Assembly: GCF_900104705.1 (NCBI RefSeq)
Contig: NZ_LT629734.1
Location: 1,054,001 to 1,118,000, forward strand
Direction: 5' to 3'
Source of the DNA: Agrococcus carbonis
GTDB taxonomy: Bacteria > Actinomycetota > Actinomycetes > Actinomycetales > Microbacteriaceae
Length of the DNA stretch: 64,000 nt
Shown: positions 50,788 to 60,738 of the stretch, piece by piece
Numbering within the stretch: position 1 is the stretch's first letter
How the letters are laid out: every line of letters begins with the position of its first letter
The notes under the pieces: model-generated
Told to the model about the DNA's origin: nothing
Seen by the model: only the letters and a program-made list of their open reading frames with translations
The model's database searches: none
Position numbers and translations under genes: made by a program

Positions 50788-51789
50788 TCAGTGGAAGAGG
50801 CCGCGGCGGCGGCGCTCCTGCGTGCGGCTCGCGACGAGCCGCGCGAGGCGCTTCCGGTCGGGCTTGCCGGATGCGGTGGTCGGCATCACCGACACCGTCA
50901 CGAGGTGGTTGGGCCGGGCGGGCTTGCCGAGGGCGTTCGCGACCGCCGCGCGGATCTCGGCGAGCGACGGCTTGAGCGTCGTCACGACCGCCGGCACCTC
51001 GCCCCACTCGGGATGCGGTGCCGCGACGACCACGGCGTCCGGGGCGAACACCTGCACGACGTGCTCGATCGCCGCGAGCGAGATCTTGATGCCGCCGGAG
51101 TTGATGACGTCGTCGATGCGGCCCGAGACCTGCAGGGTGCCGCCGATGAGGCTCCCCGCATCGCCCGTCTTGTACCAGCGGGTGCCGGTGCCGTCGGTGT
51201 GGAAGCGCTGCGCCGTGAGCGCGGGATCGTCGTAGCCGTCGGCGAGCTGCGGGCCCGAGATCTCGATCTGGTCGGTGAGGCGCACCTTGACGTCGCGCAG
51301 CGGCTTCCCGTCCCACACGCATCCGCCGACCGTTTCGGTCGCGCCGTACGTGCGCGTGATGCGCCAGCCGAGCCGCGCCGCCCGCTCGATGAGGCCGAAC
51401 GGGGCGCGCTGGCCGCCGAGCAGGATGCGGTCGAGGCGCGCGACGGGGCCGATGAACGAGCGGTCGAGCATCGCCGCGTCGACGAGCCGCGCGAGCTGCG
51501 TGGGCACGAGCGAGGTGTACTTCCGCTCGTGCTCGAGGCTCTGCACCGCCTCGACGAACGCCTCGGCCGTGAAGGCCCCCTCGGTGCGCACGAGCGGCGC
51601 GCCGCTCACCTCGTTGCGCCAGATCACGTTGAGGCCAGCGATGTAGTGGTCGGGCAGCGCGAGCACCCACTGGCCGGCGCCGCCGAGCCGCTCGATCGCG
51701 GCGTGGGTCGACGCCTGGATCGCCTCGTCCGACAGGATCACCCGCTTGGGCACGCCGCTGGAACCGCTCGTCTCGACGACGGTCGTCAT
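50788..51789 (-). CDS. menE: o-Succinylbenzoate-CoA ligase (short form)
   Basis: Adenylate-forming enzyme activating o-succinylbenzoate with CoA, 333 aa. It begins almost at the AMP-binding P-loop (VVETSGSSGVPKRVILSDEA). It retains YGATETVGGCVWDGK, the WYKTGDAGSLIGGTLQVSGR hinge region with IDDVINSGGIKIS, and the catalytic Lys motif TASGKPDRKRLARL. The usual N-terminal stretch before the P-loop is missing. An in-frame stop lies 13 codons upstream with no start between, so the ATG at 51789 (with AAGGAGG) is the only choice. Position next to menB supports the assignment. Confidence 0.93.
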   Translation of the reverse strand: MTTVVETSGSSGVPKRVILSDEAIQASTHAAIERLGGAGQWVLALPDHYIAGLNVIWRNEVSGAPLVRTEGAFTAEAFVEAVQSLEHERKYTSLVPTQLARLVDAAMLDRSFIGPVARLDRILLGGQRAPFGLIERAARLGWRITRTYGATETVGGCVWDGKPLRDVKVRLTDQIEISGPQLADGYDDPALTAQRFHTDGTGTRWYKTGDAGSLIGGTLQVSGRIDDVINSGGIKISLAAIEHVVQVFAPDAVVVAAPHPEWGEVPAVVTTLKPSLAEIRAAVANALGKPARPNHLVTVSVMPTTASGKPDRKRLARLVASRTQERRRRGLFH

Positions 51790-51818
51790 GGGCGCCTCCT
51801 TCGCGGTGTCAGTCTCTC

Positions 51819-51867
51819 GGTCTCAGTGGTGCTGGTCTCAGTCGTGCCGTTCTCAGTAGTGCCGGTC

Positions 51868-51878
<11 letters not shown>
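51819..51878. repeat. Four 15-bp tandem repeats carrying the menB stop codon
   Basis: Units close to GGTCTCAGTAGTGCC start at 51819, 51834, 51849 and 51864. Each contains, on the minus strand, CAC-TAC-TGA-like triplets. The last unit is the real 3' end of menB (His-Tyr-stop), so the others look like serial duplications of the gene terminus. Confidence 0.9.
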
Positions 51879-52767
<889 letters not shown>

Positions 52768-52773
52768 GCGGCC

Positions 52774-52779
52774 AGCCTA
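52774..52779 (-). promoter_or_regulatory. -10 box TAGGCT, leaderless start
   Basis: TAGGCT lies 6 nt before the GTG at 52767 of menB. Confidence 0.6.
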
Positions 52780-52848
52780 GCGAGCCGCGCGTGCGCGCGG
52801 GCTGGTCATGGCCGAGCCGCGGACGCGGCGCTGCGCGTGGGGCACCGG

Positions 52849-53901
52849 TCAGTCAGTGGGCGGGGCTGGGCAGGGCTCGGTCGGGGTCGAGAACGAGCCG
52901 ATCGAGGAGCACAGCCACTGCTGGGCGGCGCCCGTGTCGCCGAGCTCAGCGCGCACCATGACGTCGAACCACTGCTCGCTCTGGCCGGTGCTCGTGGCGA
53001 CCTGGGCCATCAGATCGATCGAGCGCTCGCCGACGTTGCTGATGTACACGTTCGGCGTCCGCACATCCGCGCCCGCAGGGACGGGGCAGTCGAGCGCGCG
53101 CTGACATACCTCCGCGAGCTCGGCGACCATCGTGTTCACCGCTGCCGCGACATCGGGCACGAGCACCGCTTCGACGTACGCCATCGTCTGGCTCGCGGGA
53201 TCCCCGTCGACGACGAACGGCTCGCCGCGCACCTGCACCACGGGGCCGGTCTGCCGGTCGAAGGAGTACCGGGCCGGGTAGAGGTGCACGCCGCCGCGCG
53301 GCAGCTCGAAGCCGCCGATCGCGGCGACCGCGTTCGAGAACATGCCGATGTCGAGCGGCTCGGCGAGCGGCGTCGTGAGGCGCCACTCGCCGAAGACGCG
53401 TTCGGCGCTCAGCGAGCGCGCGTGCTCCTCGCCGAGGAGGGTGAACGCGACCTCGACGAGGCCGGCGTCGCCGTCGATGTGCACGAGCCGCACCGCGGCA
53501 TCCTCGATCCGATCGGCCGACTGCAGCACCGCATCCGTCGCCGTCTCGGCGCGCTGCGGCAGCGGCACCATCGCGGTCGCCTCGGCTGCGCGGCCCTCGG
53601 CGATCGCGGCGAGGTAGTCGGCCGCGACCGTGCGCAGGCTCTCGGTGTCGGCCGCGGCGGCACGGCGCTCGACGAGCTGCAGCGCGCCCGGGAGCGCCGC
53701 ACCGAGCAGCGCACCGATGACGCCGGCGGCGATGAGGCGCCGCCAGCCCGCTCTGACGGGGCGCGGGGCCTCGAGGCGGTCGGATGCGCCGGGCTCGGCC
53801 GTGTGCGCGGGGCGCTCCGTCGCCGGCTGCGCCGGCTCGGGGCGCGGGGGCGCAGACACCTCGGCGGGCATCTCGAACTCGGGCATCGTCGGCACGCGCA
53901 C
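52849..53901 (-). CDS. Hypothetical membrane-anchored protein, paralogue 1
   Basis: A 350-aa protein I cannot assign. A Pro/Glu-rich N-terminus with MPEFEMP leads to one span (RRLIAAGVIGALLGAALPGA). A large extracytoplasmic part follows, with SLRTVAADYLAAIAEGRAAE, DAVLQSADRIEDAAVRLVHI, then RVFGEWRLTTPLAEPLDI and YPARYSFDRQTGPVVQVRGE. ACRALDC-like paired Cys (EVCQRALDCPVP) and a C-terminal Cys pair occur. It is about one-third similar by eye to the next gene, with the blocks in the same order, so the two arose by tandem duplication. The start is a GTG at 53901; an ATG five codons in is an alternative. Confidence 0.78.
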   Translation of the reverse strand: MRVPTMPEFEMPAEVSAPPRPEPAQPATERPAHTAEPGASDRLEAPRPVRAGWRRLIAAGVIGALLGAALPGALQLVERRAAAADTESLRTVAADYLAAIAEGRAAEATAMVPLPQRAETATDAVLQSADRIEDAAVRLVHIDGDAGLVEVAFTLLGEEHARSLSAERVFGEWRLTTPLAEPLDIGMFSNAVAAIGGFELPRGGVHLYPARYSFDRQTGPVVQVRGEPFVVDGDPASQTMAYVEAVLVPDVAAAVNTMVAELAEVCQRALDCPVPAGADVRTPNVYISNVGERSIDLMAQVATSTGQSEQWFDVMVRAELGDTGAAQQWLCSSIGSFSTPTEPCPAPPTD

Positions 53902-54029
53902 ATCATCCCGCGACTCGCGGGCCGCGTGCGCGGCGGATCTGCATCGTTGCGGGATCGATGCGCGAGGCTCGGCGGGCGGGTCGCGCGCGGCTCGCGTCGC
54001 GCGAGCGTGCTGGCGCTCGGACCGAGCGG

Positions 54030-54098
54030 CGACGCGGGACCTGCCTGGAACTCAGAGCGTGCACCGACGCGGGGCCCGCGTGGCGCTCAGAGCGTGCA
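54030..54098. repeat. Direct duplication of the paralogue-2 gene end
   Basis: A 34-bp element (CGACGCGGG... ending CTCAGAGCGTGCA) at 54030-54063 recurs at 54065-54098. The second copy contains the stop codon and last codons of paralogue 2. The first is an extra copy beyond the stop. Confidence 0.75.
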
Positions 54099-55151
54099 GG
54101 CGTGGAGCTCGTCGGCCCCGCCGCCCGGCTCGGCGCACAGCCACTCGGAGGGCGCGCCGTCGTCGCCGAGCACCGCGCGCAGCCGCACGTCGAACCAGCG
54201 GGTGTCCGCTCCGTCGAGCGCCATGATCGGCACCGCGAGATCGATCGCGCCCGACGCCGCGTCGACGTCGACAGGGTAGGGCTCGCCGACCGGCACGAGC
54301 CGCAGCCCGTGCGCGACCGGGCAGCGCGAGCGCATCTGGCAGTCGGCGACGGTGTCGAGCGCGAGCTCGGTCGCGAAGTCTCGGATCACCGGCACGACGC
54401 CCGCGGTGACGTACGGCAGGGTCGGCGTGCGCGGGTCGCCGTCGACGACGAACTCGTCGCCGCCCGAGAGGAAGAACGGGCCCGAGAACGCATCCACCCG
54501 GTACGCGCCCGGGTAGAGCAGCACCGGCTGGCCGCCGTCGAGCGGCACCCCTGCGACGAGCACCCGCCCGATCGGCTCGGTGAAGGTGACGTCGGCCACC
54601 TCGGCGAGCGTCGTGCGCAGCCGCCACGCGCCGTCGACGAGCTCGGCCTCGAGCGAGCGGAACACCTCGAAGCCGCCCACCCGGTAGCGCACATCCGCCG
54701 TGCCGTGCGTGCCGGCGACCTGCACGAGCTGGACCGAGGGGTCGGTGATGGGATCGGCCGACTGCAGCACCGCATCCGGCGCCACCCTGCCGCTCGCCAC
54801 CGGCGAGAGCTCGGTCGCGACGCCCGCGCGGCCCGTGCTGATCGCGGCGAGGTACTCGGTCGCCACCGAGCGCAGCGCCGCGACCTGCGCCGCGGCTCCC
54901 GAGCGGCCGGACGCCTCGACGGCGGCAGGGATGGCGACCCCGACGAGCACGCCGACGAGGCCCGCGACCATCAGCTGGCGCCAGCTGAAGCGGCGGCGGA
55001 TGCGCGGCGCGGGATCGAGGGGGTCGCCCGGGGCGTCGGCGGGGTCGCCGTCGGCGTCGGCGTCGGCGGTCGTCGGCGCGGGATCGTCCGGCGGCCGGAC
55101 GGCATCCTCCGCCAGGCGCGGCATCGCGAATTCCGGCATCGGCGACGACAC
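54087..55151 (-). CDS. Hypothetical membrane-anchored protein, paralogue 2
   Basis: A 354-aa relative of the previous gene. It has VSSPMPEFAMPRLAEDAV at the N-terminus, an acidic Asp/Ala/Pro linker, one span (WRQLMVAGLVGVLVGVAIPA) and the same extracytoplasmic blocks. These are ALRSVATEYLAAISTGRAG, DAVLQSADPITDPSVQLVQV, DGAWRLRTTLAEVADVTF and YPGAYRVDAFSGPFFLSGGD. The paired Cys appear in ADCQMRSRCPVA, and a terminal Cys in HACTL. The GTG at 55151 gives the MPEF motif at residue 5. Both paralogues may be secreted-domain stress or envelope proteins, but I know no family. Confidence 0.8.
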   Translation of the reverse strand: MSSPMPEFAMPRLAEDAVRPPDDPAPTTADADADGDPADAPGDPLDPAPRIRRRFSWRQLMVAGLVGVLVGVAIPAAVEASGRSGAAAQVAALRSVATEYLAAISTGRAGVATELSPVASGRVAPDAVLQSADPITDPSVQLVQVAGTHGTADVRYRVGGFEVFRSLEAELVDGAWRLRTTLAEVADVTFTEPIGRVLVAGVPLDGGQPVLLYPGAYRVDAFSGPFFLSGGDEFVVDGDPRTPTLPYVTAGVVPVIRDFATELALDTVADCQMRSRCPVAHGLRLVPVGEPYPVDVDAASGAIDLAVPIMALDGADTRWFDVRLRAVLGDDGAPSEWLCAEPGGGADELHACTL

Positions 55152-55214
55152 ATCGCCATTGTCCCGCCGGCGCCGGGGCCGCGGTAGCCCCCGGATCGCG
55201 CGCGCCGACCGGAG

Positions 55215-55610
55215 TCAGACGGGGGTGGAGAGCGCCTCGAGGAAGCCGAAGCCGAACGACGTCGCTGCGCCGAACAGCACGAGCAGCCCGATGCCGAGCG
55301 CGGCGCCGAAGACACCCGTGCGCCGGCCGCCCGGGGTCGTCGCGCCTGCGATGCCGCACGCGATGCCCGCGAGCGAGACGAGCACGGCGACGCCGGTGAT
55401 GACGATCAGCAGCGCGAGCTCGCCCGGCCGCGGGGCGAAGAGGTAGCTGAACTGCTGCACGAGCGCGATCACCTGCAGCACCGCGGCGGCGAGCAGCAGC
55501 CACAGCGACATCGGGCCGAGGCGCGCGCGACGGCGGTGCATCGGCGACGGCGCGGGGGCGGTTCGGGAGGGCCGGGCCTCCGGCTCGGCGTGCAGGAGGT
55601 CTTCGATCAC
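55215..55610 (-). CDS. Hypothetical membrane protein
   Basis: A 131-aa protein with a charged N-terminus of about 30 residues. Three spans follow: MSLWLLLAAAVLQVIALVQQ, ALLIVITGVAVLVSLAGIAC and VFGAALGIGLLVLFGAATSF. DUF-like small membrane protein, function unknown. The GTG at 55610 is preceded by TAGCAT at 6 nt, which supports this start; an internal ATG at residue 24 is possible. It is on the same strand as the paralogue pair. Confidence 0.7.
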   Translation of the reverse strand: MIEDLLHAEPEARPSRTAPAPSPMHRRRARLGPMSLWLLLAAAVLQVIALVQQFSYLFAPRPGELALLIVITGVAVLVSLAGIACGIAGATTPGGRRTGVFGAALGIGLLVLFGAATSFGFGFLEALSTPV

Positions 55611-55616
55611 CCGCCG

Positions 55617-55622
55617 ATGCTA
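55617..55622 (-). promoter_or_regulatory. -10 box TAGCAT, leaderless start
   Basis: TAGCAT lies 6 nt before the GTG at 55610 of the small membrane-protein gene. Confidence 0.5.
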
Positions 55623-55666
55623 CGAGCGGGGCGGGGGCTGCGCCGTGAGGCGCGCCACTGCATCCG

Positions 55667-55999
55667 CTACCGCAGGAACCCGAGCGCGAAGCCGATGATG
55701 AGGAACACGACGGGGTTGGAGATGACGAGCAGGCCGCCGGCGATCGCCGCCATCGTGAGGTTGGCGGTGCCGCGCCGGGCCGCGGCGGTGATCGAGAAGG
55801 CGAGCGCGAGCAGCGTGATGATGCCCCACACCGGCAGCAGCCACACCACGAGGGCGTCGAGCTCGGCCCACGAGACCGCCATGCCGATGAGGAAGCACGC
55901 GCCGCACAGCACCGCGCCGGCGAGCCCGAGCACGCCCCAGACGGGGTTGCGGTTGCGGGTGGCGCCGCGCGTGTCGATCACCCAGGGCAGCTCGGTCAC
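55667..55999 (-). CDS. Hypothetical small membrane protein
   Basis: A 110-aa protein with three spans (LGLAGAVLCGACFLIGMAVS, VVWLLPVWGIITLLALAFSI and AAIAGGLLVISNPVVFLIIG). Polar segments are short. It looks like a DUF4190-like small membrane protein, but I make no firm family call. The GTG at 55999 (VTELPWVIDTRG) is the first start that excludes antisense sequence. It is divergent from menC. Confidence 0.68.
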   Translation of the reverse strand: MTELPWVIDTRGATRNRNPVWGVLGLAGAVLCGACFLIGMAVSWAELDALVVWLLPVWGIITLLALAFSITAAARRGTANLTMAAIAGGLLVISNPVVFLIIGFALGFLR

Positions 56000-56047
56000 G
56001 CCTCGATTGTGGCGCATGGCGGCGAGCGCGCGTGCGAGCATGGGCGC

Positions 56048-57016
56048 GTGGACCTCGCCTTCGAGCGGCTCGCCGACCGCATGCACGTCGTCTCGCTGCC
56101 GCTCGCGACCCGCTTCCGCGGCGTCGACGTGCGCGAGGTGGCGCTGCTGTCGGGCGACGCCGGCTGGGGCGAGTGGAGCCCGTTCCTCGAGTACGGGCCC
56201 GAGGAGGCGGCGCGCTGGCTCGCCGCGGCCATCGAGGACGCATCGCTCGAGCGGCCGCCGCTCGAGCGCTCGCGGGTGCCCGTGAACGCGACGCTGCCCG
56301 CGGTGGCGCCCGACGCGGTCGCGGGGGTGCTCGCCCGCTACGACGGCTGCCGCACGGTGAAGGTGAAGGTCGCCGAGCGCGGGCAGACGCTCGCCGACGA
56401 CGTCGCGCGGGTCGCCGAGGTGCGGGCCCTGCTGCCGGATGCGCGGATCCGGGTCGACGCGAACGGCGGGTGGGGCGTCGACGAGGCCGAGACCGCCGTG
56501 CGCGCGCTCGAGCGCTTCGACCTCGAGTACGTCGAGCAGCCGTGCGCGACGGTGCCGGAGCTCGCCGAGCTGCGCTCGCGCGTGCACCGGCTCGCGATCC
56601 CGATCGCGGCCGACGAGTCGGTGCGGAAGGCGACCGACCCGCTCGCGGTCGCCCGCGCCGGCGCCGCCGACGTCGTGGTTGTGAAGGCGCAGCCCCTCGG
56701 CGGGGTGCGGGCGGCGCTCGCGGTGGTCGCGGAAGCCGGCCTGCCCGCGGTCGTCTCGAGCGCGCTCGACTCGTCGGTCGGGCTCTCGATGGGCGCGGCG
56801 CTCGCCGGCGCGCTGCCCGAGCTGCCCTACGACTGCGGGCTCGGCACGGGCGCGCTCCTCGCGGCGGACGTCGCCGAGCCGCTCGTGCCGGTCGACGGCT
56901 CGATCCCCGCCGTCCGCGTTGCGCCCGACCCCGCGCTGCTCGCGGCGCACGCTGCGCCTCCCGAGCGCGTCGCCCACTGGCGCGCCCGCCTCGCCGCTTG
57001 CCTCCCCCACCTCTGA
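56048..57016 (+). CDS. menC: o-Succinylbenzoate synthase
   Basis: Enolase-superfamily dehydratase producing o-succinylbenzoate, 322 aa, the short actinobacterial form. Acid/base Lys lies in RTVKVKVAERG (K-x-K motif). Metal ligands are the Asp of RVDANGGWGVDEAE, Glu of YVEQPCATVPEL and Asp of IAADESVRKATD. The second catalytic Lys is in VVVKAQPLGGVRAAL. I chose the GTG at 56048 (VDLAFERLADRMHV). A GTG at 56009 adds 13 residues with little similarity. Palindrome copy B follows 10 bp after its stop. Confidence 0.92.
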   Translation: MDLAFERLADRMHVVSLPLATRFRGVDVREVALLSGDAGWGEWSPFLEYGPEEAARWLAAAIEDASLERPPLERSRVPVNATLPAVAPDAVAGVLARYDGCRTVKVKVAERGQTLADDVARVAEVRALLPDARIRVDANGGWGVDEAETAVRALERFDLEYVEQPCATVPELAELRSRVHRLAIPIAADESVRKATDPLAVARAGAADVVVVKAQPLGGVRAALAVVAEAGLPAVVSSALDSSVGLSMGAALAGALPELPYDCGLGTGALLAADVAEPLVPVDGSIPAVRVAPDPALLAAHAAPPERVAHWRARLAACLPHL

Positions 57017-57025
57017 CCCGCTACT

Positions 57026-57084
57026 CAACGGCTATCCGCGACCGATGTGCACGCACCGCGCACATCGGTCGCGGATGGCCGTTG
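57026..57084. repeat. 59-bp palindromic repeat, copy B
   Basis: The 25-bp arms pair perfectly except for one T/C difference (CAACGGCTAT versus CAACGGCCAT). The centre is ACGCACCGC and the inner arm CCGCGACCGATGTGC. It sits between menC and the DUF559-type gene. Confidence 0.92.
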
Positions 57085-57150
57085 AAGGCGCTTTCCACAG
57101 GAGGCGCCGGCGCGGCCGCGCACGGCGGCGCGCATCGGCACCCTGCACCC

Positions 57151-57999
57151 GTGGACTTCCTCGACTGGCTCCGCTCCAACGGCGGACTCTGCAGCATCGA
57201 ACGCGCGCTCGACCGCACCACTCGCGAGCACCTCGACAGCCTCTGGGGCAGCGTGATCTGGGCGCCGCTGCGCGGCTGGGTCGCCCTCGTCGGCGTCGTC
57301 GACGACCGCACCCGCGCATTGCGGCTCGGCGGGCTGCTGAGCTGCGTCTCGGCGCTTGCCGCCTCCGACATCTGGGTGCCGCCCGACGACCGTCTCCACG
57401 TGCGCATCCGGCGCAGCACGAACTCCGCTCGAGTCGACGCCACGCAGGAGGACGGCGAGGTCGTGTCGCACCGACTCCTGCGGGGCCGCCACGAGCCTCG
57501 TCCGCCGCTCGGCACCGACGACCTGATCACCGCGCTCGCGGTCGCGGCGCGCTGCGTCGAGGCGCTCGACCTGGTGACGATGGCGGGCGACGCTCTCGCG
57601 AAGCGGCGCATCACACGAGCGGCCCTGCATCGCCTCGCCCGCACGCTGCCCGCTCGCCTCTGCACGGCCCTGCTCGCGGTGACGGGCGCGTCGGAGAGCT
57701 GCAGCGAGGCACGGTTCGCCGAGCTGCTGCGCAGAGCACGTATCCGCTTCCAGCAGCAGGTGCAGGTGCTGCCCGGGATCCGCGTCGACTTCCTGATCGG
57801 CAGGCGGCTGATCGTCGAGTGCGATTCCCGCGCGTGGCACGGCGGGAACGTGCACTACGAGCGGGATCGGCGCCGAGACGCGCAGTTGAGCGCGGCAGGC
57901 TACGTCGTCGTGCGCGTGTCGTACCAGCAGGTGATGGACGAGGGTGCCGCGGTCATCGCGCAGGTGCGGCGGCTGCTGCGCAGTCGCGCGGACCGGTGA
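57151..57999 (+). CDS. DUF559-type (Vsr/PD-(D/E)XK-like) protein with AbiEi-like N-terminal region
   Basis: A 282-aa protein with two parts. Residues 1-50 (DWLRSNGGLCSIERALDRTT, then WAPLRGWVALVG) resemble the winged-helix region of AbiEi-type antitoxins and related regulators. Residues 185-280 resemble DUF559: Asp213 in RVDFLIG, Glu223-x-Asp225 in LIVECDSRAWHGG with His230, then RDRRRDAQLSAAGYVVVRVS. That acid spacing matches a PD-(D/E)XK-type nuclease core, so DNA cleavage is plausible but unproven. The GTG at 57151 is likely, with CACCCT 6 nt upstream. No AbiEii-type toxin partner is adjacent. It is flanked on both sides by 59-bp palindromes (copies B and C). Confidence 0.8.
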   Translation: MDFLDWLRSNGGLCSIERALDRTTREHLDSLWGSVIWAPLRGWVALVGVVDDRTRALRLGGLLSCVSALAASDIWVPPDDRLHVRIRRSTNSARVDATQEDGEVVSHRLLRGRHEPRPPLGTDDLITALAVAARCVEALDLVTMAGDALAKRRITRAALHRLARTLPARLCTALLAVTGASESCSEARFAELLRRARIRFQQQVQVLPGIRVDFLIGRRLIVECDSRAWHGGNVHYERDRRRDAQLSAAGYVVVRVSYQQVMDEGAAVIAQVRRLLRSRADR

Positions 58000-58009
58000 C
58001 CTCCGATCT

Positions 58010-58068
58010 CAACGGCCATTGCGCGCGGATGTGCACGTCACGTGCACATCCGCGCCGCATGGCCGTTG
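58010..58068. repeat. 59-bp palindromic repeat, copy C
   Basis: CAACGGCCATTGCGCGCGGA ... ATGGCCGTTG with centre ACGTCACGT and three mismatches. The reverse complement of its right arm is identical over all 25 bp to the left arm of copy A. It lies between the stops of the DUF559-type gene and ccsB. Confidence 0.92.
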
Positions 58069-58072
58069 AGCC

Positions 58073-59029
58073 TCAGAGGCCGCTGTAGGCGTGGAGGCCG
58101 GCGAAGAACTGGTTGACGATCGTGAAGTTGAAGATGATCGCGACGAAGCCGATGATCTGCAGCCACGCCGAGCGCGAGCCGCGCCAGCCGCGCGTCGCGC
58201 GGGCGTGGATGTAGCCGGCGTAGACCACCCAGATGACGAAGGTCCACACCTCCTTCGTGTCCCAGCCCCAGTAGCGGCCCCACGCGTGCTCGGCCCAGAT
58301 GGCGCCGGCGATGAGCGTGAACGTCCAGAAGATGAAGCCGATCACCCCGACGCGGTACGCGAGGTCCTCGAGCTGCACCGGCGCGGGCAGCGAGCGCAGG
58401 AAGCCGTTGTCGCGCCGCTCCTTGATGAGCTGCAGGATGCTCAGGCCCGTGCCGAGGCCGAACAGGCCGGTCGCGAGCGTGGCGACGAAGACGTGGATGA
58501 CGAGCCAGTACGACTGCAGCGCCGGCGGCAGCGGGGTCGGCGCGACGTAGTAGTTGACGGTCGCGACGCCGAGGAAGACCGTCGCGAGGCCGCTGAAGAA
58601 GACGCCGAGGAAGTTGAGGTCCTTCCACAGCCGCGACACCACGAAGACGCCGACGATCACGGCGACGCCGGTGAGCGCGAACTCGTACATGTTCGACCAC
58701 GGCACCCGGCCCGCCGCGACGCCGCGCAGCACGGTGCCGGCGAGGTGCAGCAGCCACGCGATGACGATGAGCGTGAAGCCGATGCGCGCGCCGCGGCCGG
58801 GCTTGGCCGGGGCGACGGATGCGGGCTGCGATGCGGGCGCTGATGCGTCGGGCCTGGAAGCCAGCGCCGGCGCACCGGCGCCGACGAGCTCGCGTGCCTC
58901 AGCGGGCGCGGGCCGCGCGGCCGATCGGCGCGCGACGTCGACGGCGTAGGCGATGAACGACAGCGTGTAGACCGCCATCGCCGAGTAGACGAGCAGCAGC
59001 GAGATGGAGTCGAGTTCGGCCACGGGCAT
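58073..59029 (-). CDS. ccsB: Cytochrome c biogenesis protein CcsB/ResC (haem exporter)
   Basis: Polytopic CcsA-family protein carrying haem for covalent attachment to apocytochrome c (system II), 318 aa with about eight spans. The haem-binding WWD-type motif is WAEHAWGRYWGWDTKEVWTF, with His residues in the flanking VIHVFVATLATGLF and YAGYIHARATRGW. An N-terminal span (LLLVYSAMAVYTLSFIAYAV) is followed by a Pro/Ala linker. The ATG at 59029 has TACGAT 6 nt upstream, within the short gap after resB, so it may be transcribed independently. It works with ResB encoded just upstream. Confidence 0.95.
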   Translation of the reverse strand: MPVAELDSISLLLVYSAMAVYTLSFIAYAVDVARRSAARPAPAEARELVGAGAPALASRPDASAPASQPASVAPAKPGRGARIGFTLIVIAWLLHLAGTVLRGVAAGRVPWSNMYEFALTGVAVIVGVFVVSRLWKDLNFLGVFFSGLATVFLGVATVNYYVAPTPLPPALQSYWLVIHVFVATLATGLFGLGTGLSILQLIKERRDNGFLRSLPAPVQLEDLAYRVGVIGFIFWTFTLIAGAIWAEHAWGRYWGWDTKEVWTFVIWVVYAGYIHARATRGWRGSRSAWLQIIGFVAIIFNFTIVNQFFAGLHAYSGL

Positions 59030-59035
59030 TGCTCA

Positions 59036-59041
59036 ATCGTA
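59036..59041 (-). promoter_or_regulatory. -10 box TACGAT, leaderless start
   Basis: TACGAT lies 6 nt before the ATG at 59029 of ccsB, in the 20-bp gap after the resB stop. Confidence 0.5.
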
Positions 59042-59049
59042 CTCTCGGG

Positions 59050-60721
<1,672 letters not shown>

Positions 60722-60738
<17 letters not shown>

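Noticed and set aside
57151..57999. AbiE-type toxin-antitoxin system
   Set aside because: Only the AbiEi-like N-terminal region is present; no AbiEii nucleotidyltransferase gene is adjacent, and the C-terminus looks like DUF559 instead.
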